NCBI GenBank assembly: GCA_039000515.1
Contig: JBCFYV010001001.1
Span: 15,563,243 to 15,627,242, forward strand
Source of the DNA: Timema cristinae
Lineage: Eukaryota > Arthropoda > Insecta > Phasmatodea > Timematidae
DNA length: 64,000 bases
Direction: 5' to 3'
Made by a program: the position numbers and the translations under genes. Every line of letters starts with the position of its first letter. The stretch's first letter is position 1. This document shows, piece by piece, positions 34,250 to 46,888 of this stretch. The notes beneath the pieces are model-generated. The model had not been told where the DNA came from. It ran no database searches and saw only the letters and a list, made by a program, of their open reading frames with translations.

Positions 34250-35600
34250 ATATAAAGAAAATAATAATATGAAGAAAGTAAACATTTGCAGGTTAAAGAT
34301 ATATTTGAATTATTTATTCAAAGTAACAAACCACATTAAAACAACAAGTTGCATGGCCTTACAGGTCTTACTGAAGTGTGTTGAAAAACAAATAAATCAT
34401 AGCAATTTATTACAACTGCAGTTCATTTCATACTTTTAAGGTATACAATTATATTATATAAACTTGTCTAGAAGAGACCAATCAAATAAACAAAATTGTT
34501 GTTATTATTTAAAGAAACTTTTCTAAATGATATACAATCTTTTAATTCACCAGAGTGAATTAAGATCAAAGTCAAAAGGATTAGAGGTTTAAATTACTAA
34601 ATTATTATAAGATGGAAAAGAGCTTAGTGAGCCTCTTTTAAATGGTTTACAACGCATCAGATTCACACCAGTGAATACAGAAAAAAGTTTAAATTTAGGA
34701 AATAAATTTAAATTTAAATATCACACCAGATATTTACTTAAAGCACAAAGATTTGACTTCCCAACAAAACTAAACCCTTTGAGGGACAATTACCCTCGTC
34801 ACTTTTAAAGAATTAAACACAATTCCCACATTTAAATATTTACTATTAAGATATAAAAAACAAAGTTATGTTAGCCTAAATGAAATTAAAGTCAAAACTA
34901 TATTAATCAACAAAAATAAATTACATTAACTTCAAAGACATGTCTACAAAACAACCAAAAAAGAAACATTATCAACTTAAAGAATTTAAATTATTACTGA
35001 TAACCACAAAATCAAAAATTTAATATTTAACCTAAATATTGCAAGACATAAAATAAGATTTAAATAATGTGGCTATCTATTTAAACCAAGAAAATAAAAA
35101 GATACTAACGTCCAAGGCAACAGGAAACATTATGTTCTCCATAACAGAATTTACGTTTAAAAATAAGAGGTTTTAGCAAAACATTACCGATGCCTATACT
35201 GACAGATTTTCATATTAGACTAAACCAAAGTATTTAATAAAATCAAACCCATCGTGGCAATGTTTTATAGGTTTCAAGTAAAGATATAATTATAAGTCGT
35301 CTTGGCTAGATAATGTCCTAGAGCTGAAGAGGACTTCTCGTGGAAATGGCGAATGTAATAGTCTTCGATATTGTCTGTGTTCCCTCGTTATATAGGTCTA
35401 GTTGCAAATTGGGAAGGTGGGAGATGTCTTTTGTTAGTACATCACTAGATAACTTCAGGTTGAAAGGCTACATTGTTTACATCACGTAGGCCAGGTTCTT
35501 GATGTCTTGATCATCAGCCACTGCATTCGACTATTTCCCAAAAACATGAATTCCAAGACGCAAGATGAGCAGGTGTAGGGCTATGCTAGTTTGATCACGT
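34250..35600 (-). other. A-rich, strand-asymmetric segment, possibly a solo LTR
   Basis: About 34250-35250 is strongly A-rich and T-poor on the plus strand. At its right, the minus strand shows a TATA box (CTATATAACGAGG, about 35383-35395), and less A-rich sequence lies upstream of it. That order fits a long terminal repeat read on the minus strand. I found neither matching TG..CA ends nor a target duplication. Confidence 0.25.
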
Positions 35601-36091
35601 ACGCCATCCAGGTATGCAATGAATATGAATGGTCTTCCAATAGTACAGGATGGGCCAATCAGAGCATTGCTGGCTCACTCTGTTGGAACACCAGCGAGCT
35701 GCACAATTTGTAGCCTATTTGGGACTTCTCTTCATACTAGCATTCGTGGTGAACAGGCTGAACTTGTAAGTCGTTCTACTCCAGGCAGATACATACGCGT
35801 GAGTAGAGACCTATATTTGACATAGTAAGATTGCGATGTTTAATAATGCTGGAAGTTTATGAGTACAACATTATCTGGGGTAGTATTTAATAAGGCGAGC
35901 AGGTCTCCTTTGTATTTATAATGCAAGATGTATATGAATATTAGCTTGTTTAGGGGCGAGTAGTAACATTTTCATATTAGCAGTACACACTAATGTTAAA
36001 TTAATATCAGAAATTTAAAAATGGGGTATTTAAGTAGACAAACAGCTCCAAATAACCAAATTCATCTTTAATATGAAATTACTTGTTTCAG

Positions 36092-36322
36092 TGGCCCCAT
36101 GGTCTAAGGCATCAATCTTGTGTTAGACTGAAATAACGATGACTGGAGATCAGGGTTCAAATTCTAGTCTGGTGTACTGAGGATGGTCTTTCCAAAATTG
36201 TTTTCCACTTTCCCTCCACAAAAATTGCAGGTACACTTCCTCTGAATTCAACTTTCCTCTTCCCTAGCTCACTAGCATAATTAGTGCATACAACCTGAAC
36301 AGGTAGTAAGACGCGGTACTAA
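36092..36322 (+). mobile_element. SINE family C copy
   Basis: Complete: head GTGGCCCCATGGTCTAAGGC, B box GGTTCAAATTC, body, tail AACAGGTAGTAAGACGCGGT and an A run. Confidence 0.9.
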
Positions 36323-37383
36323 AAAAATATATGAAAAACTATTAAATTTATATGAGTTTTTTAAGATCGGCGGGTGTAGTGTTTACAATTTCCAAATTTA
36401 ATAGAAATAACTACTTCTCAGTGTGGAATAAAATTGAAATTCAGCACTTCAGAAGTTTCAAGTTGAAATTTGGAGAAATATCGGGGGGGAGGAGGAGGAG
36501 AGGTATTCAAATTTTCAAAACTTCCATAAAATAAAACACCTGTCCTTTCTTGTAGAGAACAATTAAATTCGGTAATCTGGTATAGGGTCCACTCCAAATT
36601 AGCATTCAAGACAGATGAGGGGACAGGGGCAGTATATATGTTATCAAAGAAATTAGTGAAGATAGAAAATTAGAATATGCCAGAAATGTAGAGGGATCAC
36701 TCCAAATATCAAAATGAGTGTTAAATATTTTATCTTTCTAACAGGGGGCTGGCAAAATGGGAGTTTCAAAATTTCCAAAACTAAAATAAACTCTGTACTT
36801 ATTAGAATGGTAGAAGAATGAAATCTGTGAGACAGTTATAAGGACCCCAAACTACCACAAAGGTCTGAACATTCTTAATGTTCAAAATTAATGACAAGGA
36901 AATGGGAAGGGGTTCCAAAACTGATAGAAAAAAATATTTTTTTTTAAATCTGTATAATATATTGGGGGGAGGTGGGAGATTAATATCTACCCTCTATGTC
37001 ATAGTTTGATAGAAATGATTGTTTTGTAAAATATTTTCTATGAAATTGTTTATGTTGTTTTATGAAAAAGCATCAACAATTGTTTTAATGTAAAGTGTTA
37101 AAAGTAAAACTGGGTGTTGTTGAATATTTAAAGCTAGAAATACATGAAACAACTTCTTGTACAAAAAGTTGTGCAAGAAATTGTACAATATTTTGGTCAC
37201 ATCGATTGTATACAAACTTTACCCCAGGAATGTTCTCACAGTATGTATGAATGACCACAAGGTCTTGAGCATAATTTGTGAATGATCACAGATACCGAAA
37301 ATTCCTTGAATATAAAAAATATATAGTAACTATATATATAGTATTAAAAACAAGTAACGTTTAAAGTTATATATAAATATATC
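36323..37383. other. Spacer with no recognisable gene
   Basis: A purine-rich patch (GGGGGGGAGGAGGAGGAGAG) lies at 36483-36502. Phrases such as TGAAATTTGGAGAAAT recall decayed Helitron interiors. Nothing firmer is visible. Confidence 0.4.
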
Positions 37384-37900
37384 CAGTAGTCTCAGAAACT
37401 CAACACTCGATAAATCGACATTCTGTGTAGCTCGACATGCGCACGTCCACACAGTTGTTGGCGCCAGTCATCACAATCCAAGGTCATTCAACTGTATAAC
37501 CCCTCAGTTTGTTTGTGTAACTCGAGTGGAACAGTCCTGTTGTGGTGTTTTTAAAAGTGCTGTGTTTGTTAGTTTTCCAATTCAAATCAATACAATATTA
37601 TATGTACAGTACTGTACTGCATTTCTGAATATCGCAAATATGTATATGCACCATTATATTAACACGTAATATGGTGTACTGTACGTATATTACTGTTACT
37701 GTACCGTACAGTACTACAGTACAGTACAACTGTACTTATAATATTCGATACTGTACTGTGATTCATCCTTTATTAGTAAACATGACATAGTAAACATGCA
37801 TCTTATTTGTATAAGATGTAAAAAGTAAAAGTAAAACTCGACATTTCAATAACTCATCACCATTTCAGTCCACATTGGGTCGAGTTTCGAGAATCTACTG
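37384..37900. mobile_element. Tigger/pogo-like element, copy 1
   Basis: The left end CAGTAGTCTCAGAAACTCAA pairs with the right end, whose complement is CAGTAGATTCTCGAAACTCG. An inner TAC-rich palindromic stretch (CAGTACAGTAC words) and GGCGCCAGTCATCAC occur in both copies. The second copy is at 61205-61722, inverted. No transposase frame is present. Confidence 0.85.
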
Positions 37901-40387
37901 TATTATATTTTTATTATATATTTAATTAAATATATCTAATTCTAAACATTACCAGTTAAACAATAATTTAATGCTTAATAAGTACTCTCTAATGTATTCA
38001 AACACATTTTCTATCTAGCAGACAAGGTTATATATGTTTACAACTCAAAAGATGCAAAGCAAAAATGGCCAATTTAGCTTGCATTTTATTCTCAACAAGG
38101 TACAAGATATTGCATACAAAAATTTGTGCAAAGCAGATCATGTACAATTCTTGGTGTTCCCGTGATGCCATCTTCAGGCTGCAACTTCTTCATACAACCT
38201 TTATTGTTTAAGAAGCTGTGTTGTCTGTATCAGGCTTAAATTCCACTATGTTTGAACTCATTTTTTTTTAAGGTAAGCGAAAGCCCTCACTCACTCATTC
38301 ACTCATCACTAATTTTCCCACTTTCCGGATAGCGTAAAGGCCGAAATTTTGCATCAGGGGGTATTTTAAAAAAACTACGCCAAAATATTAATTCAAATTC
38401 GATCTCTAAGTGGTGAAAAAGGAAGGTTTAAAAGTTTTAAAATACCACTAATGTATCTTTTGAAGGGCATGGAGCCTCGAAATTTAAAGGTTTCTTTCTA
38501 GAATCGGGTGAGAGAGTTTTGAGTAGTTTTAAAATATGATCCCCTAAAGTGGAGATGAGAGGCAGAAAGGGGTGGAAAATCTTAGAGATGGCGGCTGCTT
38601 CCTCTAATCAAATACTTTGTATATGCCAAAACATCAAATCAACAACATCATCGACAAATACATCAGCTAGTCATTTATAATATAATGTATTTTTGAGAGC
38701 AAATAAATAAAAATTATGACAATGTTAAATGAAAAATATCCCTCGCCTTTGTACTAGATTTCTAATAGTTTTCTCTGCCCTAAACATACTAACACATATA
38801 AGTAGTTATAAATGATGGTGTCTCGGTTTTTCCAACTTTTTAAGTGAACATAATATGGTACTTCATCAAGAGATATGTTGAAGTGTAGTGCTGATGCTAG
38901 TTGATTATATAAACATTATTTTACAGTTGGTTAATTATAATTAATACATATTTATGTAAATTGCGTATTTTATGATCATATGCACATATTATTTGGGAAA
39001 AAAGTTAGCAGGAGGAACTTCTGGGTTACAAGATACGGTAATTATTATAAAATTAATCCGAAAGTAAAAAAGTTTTAAAAATACAAAAAAAAAAATTGTG
39101 GTCAACATTGATTAACATTTTATAATATTATTTATTATCTTTTATAGTTATTGATCTTAGTTAACAAATGTAACATCTACTGATCACATGACTTGATGCA
39201 TGAATACTTAAATAATCTTAATGGTCTTTGTAAAGGCCAGATTCCTAAAAAAATGCTAATATATTGTTCTGGTTGTACATTTTGGGATGTGAGTTGAAGT
39301 GAAACTCTAGTGCCCCAAGTACCAACATTTCCTCACCAACGTTTAGATCCGTATTGATGTATCTCCGCCTTTTTTTTTGACAAACTAGTGGCCATGTATT
39401 AGGCCTTGTTAACATGTTAGCTCTATAAAGAAGAGAACTAAACTTATGATTCCAATGAAGTGGAAAATTGTTCGTACCACAAGCTAATATGCCCACTTAT
39501 TTTTATATATTACTATAAAACAGGGGTGTAGTGCCAGGGTAGACTATGAAATTAAGTCTCCCCAAACCTTATAATGGACAGTTAAGAAAAATAAATACCC
39601 CAGGTTTATATACTATTCTAAGTTAAAACTCAACTCTCAAAGGGATAAACCATACATAAATGCTTCTTGCATGGTGAGAATAGTATTTATTTACTTCCCT
39701 TCCACTATTAATACCCACCTTACTTTGTAGCATTTTTTTTTTTTCTAAGTGTCATTACTCCTTTAAGATTCCCAGCCCCCTACAAATAGTTATAATATAA
39801 ACAATACTAAACTAAATATTTTCACTTTTAAATGTTAGTTATTAAATTTATAAGCAATATTTTGTCAACGGTTTTATTTATTTATACTTGAGAACGTTGC
39901 AATTTTAAGTCTTGTCAAGGTGTGTGGCACGAAGAGGACTTTTGCAAGTTTTGATGTAAAAAGATTTGTACCTAAGATAATCAGGCATGTAAATGCTCTA
40001 CTACCTAACTTAAATACTTTTACCCAGATAGGACTTCTGTAAGAACTATTTCACATACAAAGAACACAATTCACTATAGGTAATTTATAGGATAGAGCTA
40101 TTATTTTTTTTAATTATAGTATTTTCATGAGAAAGAACTATAGTAGTTTTACTGTTTGGGTACTTTGGAGCTTTCTAAAAATTATTGTTAATTACTTTTA
40201 ACTTTGACAATGAAGACATTTCAGTCCACCTTCTTCATGTTAGCTATGCCCCTGCTATACAGTGTGTGTGTTTGTGAAGCTGGGACTTTGTTTCGCTCAC
40301 TACTATGTATCACCTACCAAAGAAATATGATTTAATTTGAAAACGACAAAAAAAAAAGTATGTCTTACCCTTAAATTATTGGTGCAC
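37901..40387. other. Spacer with a Helitron-like remnant
   Basis: At about 38277-38600 a decayed Helitron-like piece (AAGCCCTCACTCACTCATTC, later AATGTATCTTTTGAAGGGCA) matches parts of 34065-34175 and 53912-54260. The rest shows no supportable gene. A minus-strand open frame at 39245-39496 is unrecognised. Confidence 0.45.
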
Positions 40388-41527
40388 TTATTTATGTTGG
40401 GCCAAGGGTGCCTGTTCTGCCCCAACTTCAGATGCTTTGTGATGTTTCCCATGTTTCTTGAGTGACAAACGGTGCCTAAATGCCTTCCCGCACACATGAC
40501 AAGAGAATGGTTTGGCACCGGTGTGGAGTCGTATGTGTGAAGTCAGATTCGAGCTCTGGGAGAACGAGCGCCCGCAGAACTCACACACAAAAGGATTCTC
40601 TTTGGTGTGAATGTTCATGTGCCTGCTGAGATGTTCCTTCCTCTTGAACGCCTTGTTGCATGTCGCACACTTGAGTGGCTTCTCCGTGCTGTGGACTTTG
40701 AGGTGGGTGACAAAGACGCGTTTCCATTTGAATGCCTTTCCACACTCTGTACATAAATAGTCTTTATCACTAGAGTGAACATGCCTGTGACTGTTCAGGA
40801 TGCTTTTGGCTTTAAAACTTTTCCCGCAAACATCGCAGCGGTGGCGGGGATAGTCAGAATGGGTCCCAGCATGTTGGCTTAGCTTGTTATATGTCTTGAA
40901 ACATTTACCGCACTGTGTGCACGAATAAGGACGCTCCGCACTATGGCTTACTGCGTGGATCTTCAGCTGGTAAGCGTTGCTGAAGCACTTATCACACTCT
41001 GTGCAAACAAATACTTTAGTCATGTGACTACTCATATGGCTCATGAGAGACTGGTGAGTAACATATGTCTTGGGACACTTTGAGCAATGGAATAGTGGGC
41101 TTGAAAGAGAGGACAAGGGTTCAATTTCACTGCAGTTTATAGGGTCCTTACAATTCTCTGCGACAACACTCTTCGAAACTGATTTGTCCTTTATACTAGA
41201 TGAGAGAGAGGCTATGGACTTGGAGTTCTTGTTGGACTTCGAGACTAGGGGGTCGACCACTATAACTTTTCCTATATTTTTATTTAAAGTTTTTCTAGTT
41301 CTAGCAGATTTAATTCCAATTATTTTTCTTTTATTTCCACTTTTCTTAGTTTTAGAGATTTTACTGTGCTTGATTGTTTGAGTGTCGGTTTCTTCACTTG
41401 AACCAAGATCTTCTATTTTAACTGAGCATATATTAAACATTTCTGTCATGAAATTGAAATGTTCGTCAATGTCCGACTTCACGGCCACTGGTGACCGAGT
41501 GTTTGGATCGCTGTTCGCCATTACAAT
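40388..41527 (-). CDS. C2H2 zinc-finger terminal exon, eight fingers
   Basis: This is a predicted nuclear DNA-binding protein segment of about 380 codons. The acceptor TTTTCCTTTAG precedes 41527. The frame opens in phase 0 as ATT GTA ATG GCG, so an ATG at the third codon could serve as start, but the frame also accepts an upstream exon. A lysine- and serine-rich leader (TRKTLNKNIGKVIVVDPL, a possible nuclear localisation region) precedes fingers starting FHCSKC, FVCTEC, YSCTQC, HRCDVC, YLCTEC, LKCATC, FVCEFC and FSCHVC. The C-terminal tail is KASEVGAEQAPLAQHK. It is a paralogue of its five neighbours. Confidence 0.93.
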   Translation of the reverse strand: MVMANSDPNTRSPVAVKSDIDEHFNFMTEMFNICSVKIEDLGSSEETDTQTIKHSKISKTKKSGNKRKIIGIKSARTRKTLNKNIGKVIVVDPLVSKSNKNSKSIASLSSSIKDKSVSKSVVAENCKDPINCSEIEPLSSLSSPLFHCSKCPKTYVTHQSLMSHMSSHMTKVFVCTECDKCFSNAYQLKIHAVSHSAERPYSCTQCGKCFKTYNKLSQHAGTHSDYPRHRCDVCGKSFKAKSILNSHRHVHSSDKDYLCTECGKAFKWKRVFVTHLKVHSTEKPLKCATCNKAFKRKEHLSRHMNIHTKENPFVCEFCGRSFSQSSNLTSHIRLHTGAKPFSCHVCGKAFRHRLSLKKHGKHHKASEVGAEQAPLAQHK

Positions 41528-42006
41528 CTAAAGGAAAAATAGATCAAGATAATGCCAGTTAAAATAATGTGAAATGAAAATGGTTGTCTTTATTACTTCT
41601 ATTAATAATATCAAATCACTCATTTTTAGTTAATATAGCTATAAAATATATGAAGATTTAATTCAATAAATATTGCCTAGTTTTACATATGATTTTTAAT
41701 GGTTCACCCCTAAATGTTATGCAGATGGAGAAAAATAATAATGAAAAAGTTTAAAATCTGTTCATCTCGTTTGAATCTTTCACTAAAAAATACTGTGAAA
41801 TAGACTATAGTGTGGTATAACTTAGGTGTAAAATACCTACCAGAAAACTTATAAACAAAGTGCTTGGTACTAGGTAATTTTCTATCGAGGCAATCATGAG
41901 CACAAATATTTTGTTATCTGATCACTTAAGTTCAACACAGAAAGCATATAAAATATGTAGGTAATTGTAGACTTTATTATCTGGTCACATGATTCCTTAA
42001 ATCAAA
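41528..42006. other. Spacer, nothing recognised
   Basis: AT-rich intron or intergenic sequence without visible exons or repeats. Confidence 0.5.
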
Positions 42007-42343
42007 TAATAACCAACCCTGTGGTGTAGTGGTCAGTGCACCTGGCTACGAGTCTAGGGGCCCTGGGTTTGATTCCTGGCAGGTACCTTCAGTATTTTTC
42101 CCGAAAGGGGATTTACCCTAATGGCCACCAGGGTTTGATTAATTAGGTTTAAGTTTGGTTTAATTGTTTCTACTGGTTTCACACCCTTATACTACCACCA
42201 TCACCTCTCCCCATCAGGACGTGGAAAGAGCCTCCACAGAAAGAATATACAATTATTACATTCAGGTGTCCCATAGGCAACGGTACATTAATAATGGCTA
42301 ATCTTTCCCCTACTGGGCCACGGTTAATATAGCCCAGACAAAA
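42007..42343 (+). mobile_element. SINE of a fourth family (D), tRNA-headed
   Basis: The head CCCTGTGGTGTAGTGGTCAG (A box) is followed by GGGTTTGATTCCTGGC (B box). A body unrelated to families A to C ends near CACGGTTAATATAGCCCAG. It is the only copy in the window and lacks the shared tail. Confidence 0.75.
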
Positions 42344-42390
42344 AATATTAATATTCTCGAATAATAATGATACCTTTTATTATTACATAC

Positions 42391-42577
42391 ATCGTGTCTC
42401 ATTACTTGTTTGGCTTATACACATATATGCTAATTACGCTAGTGTGTTAAATAAGAGGAATGTTAAATTGTGAATAAGTATACCCATGTTTGCATTAAGA
42501 AAGGAAAAACCACTCTCAGCACACCATACTAGGATTTCCATCTCTCTATCATTGGCAGTCCAGTCTATTGCAACTAT
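42391..42577 (-). mobile_element. SINE family C copy, diverged
   Basis: The tail complement TCGTGTCTCATTACTTGTTT is at the left. The body and the B-box region are recognisable. The head is truncated. Confidence 0.65.
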
Positions 42578-42861
42578 TGCTATTCCTACCGGGAATTGGT
42601 GAATACTAAAACTTGACTTTTCCTGCCAGAATTCAAACCATATACACTTAAAGGTTGAAAATAATTGATTCCATCTAATAATACTAATATTAGATAGCAT
42701 TGATATTTTAGTGAAACAAATCGTCCAACAGAGCTCTCCTCTTATAGAAAAGGATGGACAGAGATCTCAGATTTGACAAAGAATAGTAGTTAACAGTATG
42801 TGCACCCTTACAATGTAGAGTAAGAGGAGGGATTGAAAGAAACAATATCTAATTATCCGCT

Positions 42862-43043
42862 TATGTGGTCTCTTGATCTAACACGCTAATCTCGAGTTGA
42901 GCTAGACTGCCGAAGGCGTGGAGATCAGGGTTCGATGCCGTTCGGGTTCACCTCCTCTAAATTAAGCCTTCCTAATCCCTAACCCATCAGAGTAATTGGT
43001 ACATAGCTGTATAACCAGAATAGGCAGTGAGATGAAGTGGAAA
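42862..43043 (+). mobile_element. SINE family C/B copy with internal deletion
   Basis: The head with ATGTGGTCTCTTGATCTAAC, the B box (GGGTTCGATGCC) and the tail (GGCAGTGAGATGAAGTGG) are present, but most of the body is missing. Confidence 0.65.
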
Positions 43044-43707
43044 AAAGAATAAGAATATTCAACTAAAAATAGTTATCTAACATTATAGCACAAAAAAAAG
43101 TTATATAACATTTGTCAAATAAGTATCTCAAGCGTGTGACATGCCCACCTTAGTTCAATGAAAAGGAACAAAATATTGTAATAAAATGTATTCATCTCCC
43201 AAACAGATTGATATATTTCACTTCTCATACATTGTAACAAGTTAATAATAAAAACACATTCCACCAAAATTAGGTCTACTATAATAAATATCCATGTCTT
43301 CAGAATCACACCAAAGTTTGTTTCAAAAGTCTTTTCTTCAACTCAACAGCACATCTCAACATTTGAATTCAGTTTGATAATATTGAGTTAAGTTGATGGT
43401 TTAGTAGTTTAAAACCCAATTTTAATATTAGATTAAATACAAGATAGCAAGGTTTAAATATAAAAATAAATTTGAGTCCTAGGTTAAGGATGCCTTTTAT
43501 TGGGGTTTGAGCTAAAGTAGGTTGACATAACATTTCTAAGTTAGCATCCGGAGTGTCCTGTTATTCATGGACACTGGATAATTTTTGAGAGTATTTTTTA
43601 AAAATAATTCTTAGAATAATCATGCTATTGTCACAGTATGAAAAGTATTTGCGCTATTTAATTAATCTATGATCACTAGCCTACATTGTATATTTCCTTA
43701 TTTGTAG

Positions 43708-44144
43708 ATAGGGGTGTGCTAAGTCCACTTTTTTCAATTCGAAGTGAATTCAAATTGAATATATTAAATATTCTCGAAGCCGAATCGAAATGCGAATATT
43801 TTCTTTTAATTGTTTTATGCTTGAAAAAATTTTATATTACTTTATGTACTTAGAAAATGTTTTATTGTGCAATTGTTTGTAATTTTTGTGTTAATCTAAT
43901 AAATCAAGCTATTATCATAACATGCAATTCAATTATTTCAGAATATTTGCATATAAATATTAATTTTTAATGCATGAAACAGCTTAGAATGGCTATATTT
44001 GAACAGAAATGGCGTATTTTGGCTGTCAATATTTTTATTGGTAAAGCTTCGAAGCCAGAATTAGTTTCAAAGCGAAGTCGAAGCTGATGTTTGATTTGAA
44101 GCCAAGTCAAAGTTTGGAAGCTTCACACACACATAGCTCTAGAT
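43708..44144. mobile_element. MITE with TAGxG-type ends
   Basis: The left end TAGGGGTGTGCTAAGTCCAC and the complement of the right end (TAGAGCTATGTGTGTGTGAA) are partly alike. The interior is full of words such as CGAAGCCGAATCGAAAT. A related fragment is at 11885-12010. A hAT origin is possible, but no clean 8-bp duplication was found. Confidence 0.5.
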
Positions 44145-45241
44145 GAAAATTTTGATTTATGAAAAACATGATATAAAAATCTCCATTTGTTTTATCTAAA
44201 ATAACCATTGCCTTCCCAATTTTTTTTTTAAATGGATGTTTGTAGAAGCTATTTGTTGTTTAATACAAGGCCATACTTCAGTTTTATATTCGAGAAAAGC
44301 AGAGGGGAGTGAAGTAAATTTAGAGGATGGGCGAGAAAAAGAGGAGGGGGAAGGAGGGGCGGGACAATTTATCCCGGTTTCACCACCACTGCACGTGTAA
44401 AGGATTTGAAAAGATCATGAGGGGTGAGTTGAAGGTTTTCTATGTATAATTTTCACTGTATTTCATATCCTTTTTTCACAATGTAGTTTTCTTTTCCATC
44501 CTCTTTCCATGTTAGTGTAGGCACATTTCTTCTATTACTTTATTTACTCTTATCACTTATATTTGTCCCTAATAGGCCTTGTGTTAAGCAGGCCCTTTAT
44601 TAATACATTTTTCAAATGGCCTTGTTTGCCTTACTGTGACCAATATGCTGCTGTTCGACCTCCTTTGAATTAGAAAATGTGTTTCATTATCTCCTCCATA
44701 TCATAAAACATGTATACAAAATGAAGTCTAGCTTGACAAGCCCTTTGGAACAAAACGGTCCTCTCCTAAGTCTACTAAATACTAAAAATACTATACAATA
44801 CTCCAATTCACAAGTGAACACCATTAAATTATTACAATTTTTCAGCAAGCATACAACCAAGAACCATCCAATGAACAAGCCAACCATATTATGAAATTTG
44901 ACTAGAAATTAAATCACTAGTATCCATACGTTTTGAGTTGGAGTGTTCTGAAATCATGAGTCCAGGTATTGTAATGCAATGAGCTTAGCACAATAATCTG
45001 GAGATAAGTTGTAAATTTGATCTTTACAAACTCTGAAATAATGGTGGGCCTAAATGGCATTTACAAACTAAATGTTAATGAAATATCAGAAATAAGTACA
45101 TTTACGTGCACTTTATTTAATTTTAATCTTAGAGATGTAGTAAGACAATATTTGGTTCCAAAAAGGATGTATTATCAAATGTATAAAATATGACTAAAAA
45201 TATATTCTGAGGATAATAATCGGTAAAATTAATCTAATTTC
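44145..45241. other. Spacer and 3' flank of the 45-kb zinc-finger exon
   Basis: A G-rich patch (GGGGGAAGGAGGGGCGGG) lies at about 44347-44364. On the minus strand an AATAAA signal (TTTATT at 45112-45117) lies about 125 bases after the stop of the 45-kb exon. No gene is recognised. Confidence 0.45.
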
Positions 45242-46381
45242 TCATTGTAGTGAATTAGCCATTTCATACAGAGATGGTGGCATTAAGTGTTGTGTGTCCG
45301 ATTGAACTTTGTGCTTCTCGGCATGTTTCCTTAGAGTCACATTGTGTGTGAATGCTTCTCCACATACATTACATACATACGGTTTGACACCAGTATGAAG
45401 TCGGACGTGCTGTATCATGTTCCACTTGCCCGAGAACGCTCGGCCACAGAACTTGCAGATATAAGGGTTTTCACCTGTGTGGATGCGCATGTGCCTTTCT
45501 AAATATTCCTTTCTTTTGAATGACATATCACAGACCTTACAGACCTCAGGTTTTTCTGGGCTGTGGACCGCAGAGTGTTTCTTCAACACGCTCCTCAGCT
45601 TAAAGGCTCGACCACAGTCTGAACAAAGATACTTTTTCTCATTAGAATGCAATTGAATGTGTACATTCAGTTCGCTCTTACTATTGGTGGTCTTGCCGCA
45701 AATGTTGCATAGGTATGGCGATAGTTCAGAGTGTATGAAAGAGTGTCTCTTGAGGTCTGAATCCAGCTTGTAAGACTTGCCACATATGTTACAGAGATAG
45801 GGTCTGATGGAGGAGTGAGTCCTGGAATGAGTTCTGAGCTGAGTCGCACTGTAATAACCCTTCTCACACACAGGACAGAAAAAGGTCTTTATACCACTGT
45901 GCCAGGCCATATGTTCGGTGAGGCTGTGGCGACTTGCGTAGCTCTTTAGACAGATGTGGCAGGTGTGACGTTTGTCTTGGACAGGCACTGGGTCACTCGT
46001 GCTTGAGGATGGCCCACTGGATTGTGGACTCACAAAATTCCTCAACACAATACTTTCATTTGCATCAACACAAGTTCGTTTTCTCTTAACTCGACGTTTG
46101 CTCGATTTTTTGGTAGTTTTGTTATTTAAAGCCCCCTTTTCTGTACTTATTTTAACTTTCTTTTTTATTGTATTTGTTTTTGATTTTTTACTTTGAATCA
46201 TTTTATTTTTGTTTTCTAAATTTGTCTTATTATTGTCATCTATAGCAGTTAGAGTCACTTCGCAAAATGCTGACACATCAGGTTCTTCCGTGGTAATAGC
46301 ATTAAAAAATTCAGGGGTACGTTCTTGAAATGGTTTGTTATTCCTTGAACGAGTTTCAAAATTCTTGCTCACCATTACAAT
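45242..46381 (-). CDS. C2H2 zinc-finger terminal exon, eight fingers
   Basis: This is a predicted nuclear DNA-binding protein segment of about 380 codons. The acceptor TTTTTTCTAG precedes 46381, and the frame opens in phase 0 as ATT GTA ATG GTG. The leader holds a dense basic region (KKSSKRRVKRKRTC), a likely nuclear localisation signal. Fingers start HTCHIC, FFCPVC, YLCNIC, YLCNIC, YLCSDC, EVCKVC, YICKFC and YVCNVC. The last two have near-canonical linkers (HTGENPY, HTGVKPY) and are closest to the last two fingers of the other exons. A possible AATAAA signal lies about 125 bases past the stop. Confidence 0.94.
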   Translation of the reverse strand: MVMVSKNFETRSRNNKPFQERTPEFFNAITTEEPDVSAFCEVTLTAIDDNNKTNLENKNKMIQSKKSKTNTIKKKVKISTEKGALNNKTTKKSSKRRVKRKRTCVDANESIVLRNFVSPQSSGPSSSTSDPVPVQDKRHTCHICLKSYASRHSLTEHMAWHSGIKTFFCPVCEKGYYSATQLRTHSRTHSSIRPYLCNICGKSYKLDSDLKRHSFIHSELSPYLCNICGKTTNSKSELNVHIQLHSNEKKYLCSDCGRAFKLRSVLKKHSAVHSPEKPEVCKVCDMSFKRKEYLERHMRIHTGENPYICKFCGRAFSGKWNMIQHVRLHTGVKPYVCNVCGEAFTHNVTLRKHAEKHKVQSDTQHLMPPSLYEMANSLQ

Positions 46382-46690
46382 CTAGAAAAAAATAAATAAT
46401 ACTATTTAATGAATGGGTTCATGTTTTGTGGAAACATTTAAAATTATTAAATTAGATGTAATAACACTTTTGATTATAAATGGTGAAAAATTACTATATG
46501 AATTCCCTTACAATTATTATGGTAATTAATAATTTGTAATTTCTTTCAGTATTTAAAATAATGAGCTATAAGATTGAGTTTTGCCATTTGGTTTATAGTA
46601 TAAGATAGACAGTGCTGTAAATCTATATAATTCACTATTTAAGAGAAAATTAAAAATATTTATAAAAAATTGTATATTTATTTAAGCAAA

Positions 46691-46888
46691 CACGGCTTCT
46701 GAAGACGGGTAGATTGGTGTTCGATTCCAGTCGGGTGTACCAAGGCGGCTTTTTCCTTAAAGTTTTTCAAAGATCCTTGCATGCAAATGTGGGTTCAATT
46801 TCTCTAAATTTAACCTTAATAATTCCTAACACATTAATGTAATTAGCACATAGACGTATGATCCAAATTGGTAGTAAGATACAGCACA
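46691..46888 (+). mobile_element. SINE family C copy, head truncated
   Basis: It starts just before the B box (GTGTTCGATTCCAGTCGG), then body and tail (TTGGTAGTAAGATACAGCAC). Confidence 0.7.

Noticed and set aside
35619..35825. 68-codon frame with mixed composition
   Set aside because: No recognisable motif, splice signal or conservation clue; it lies in the possible LTR region.
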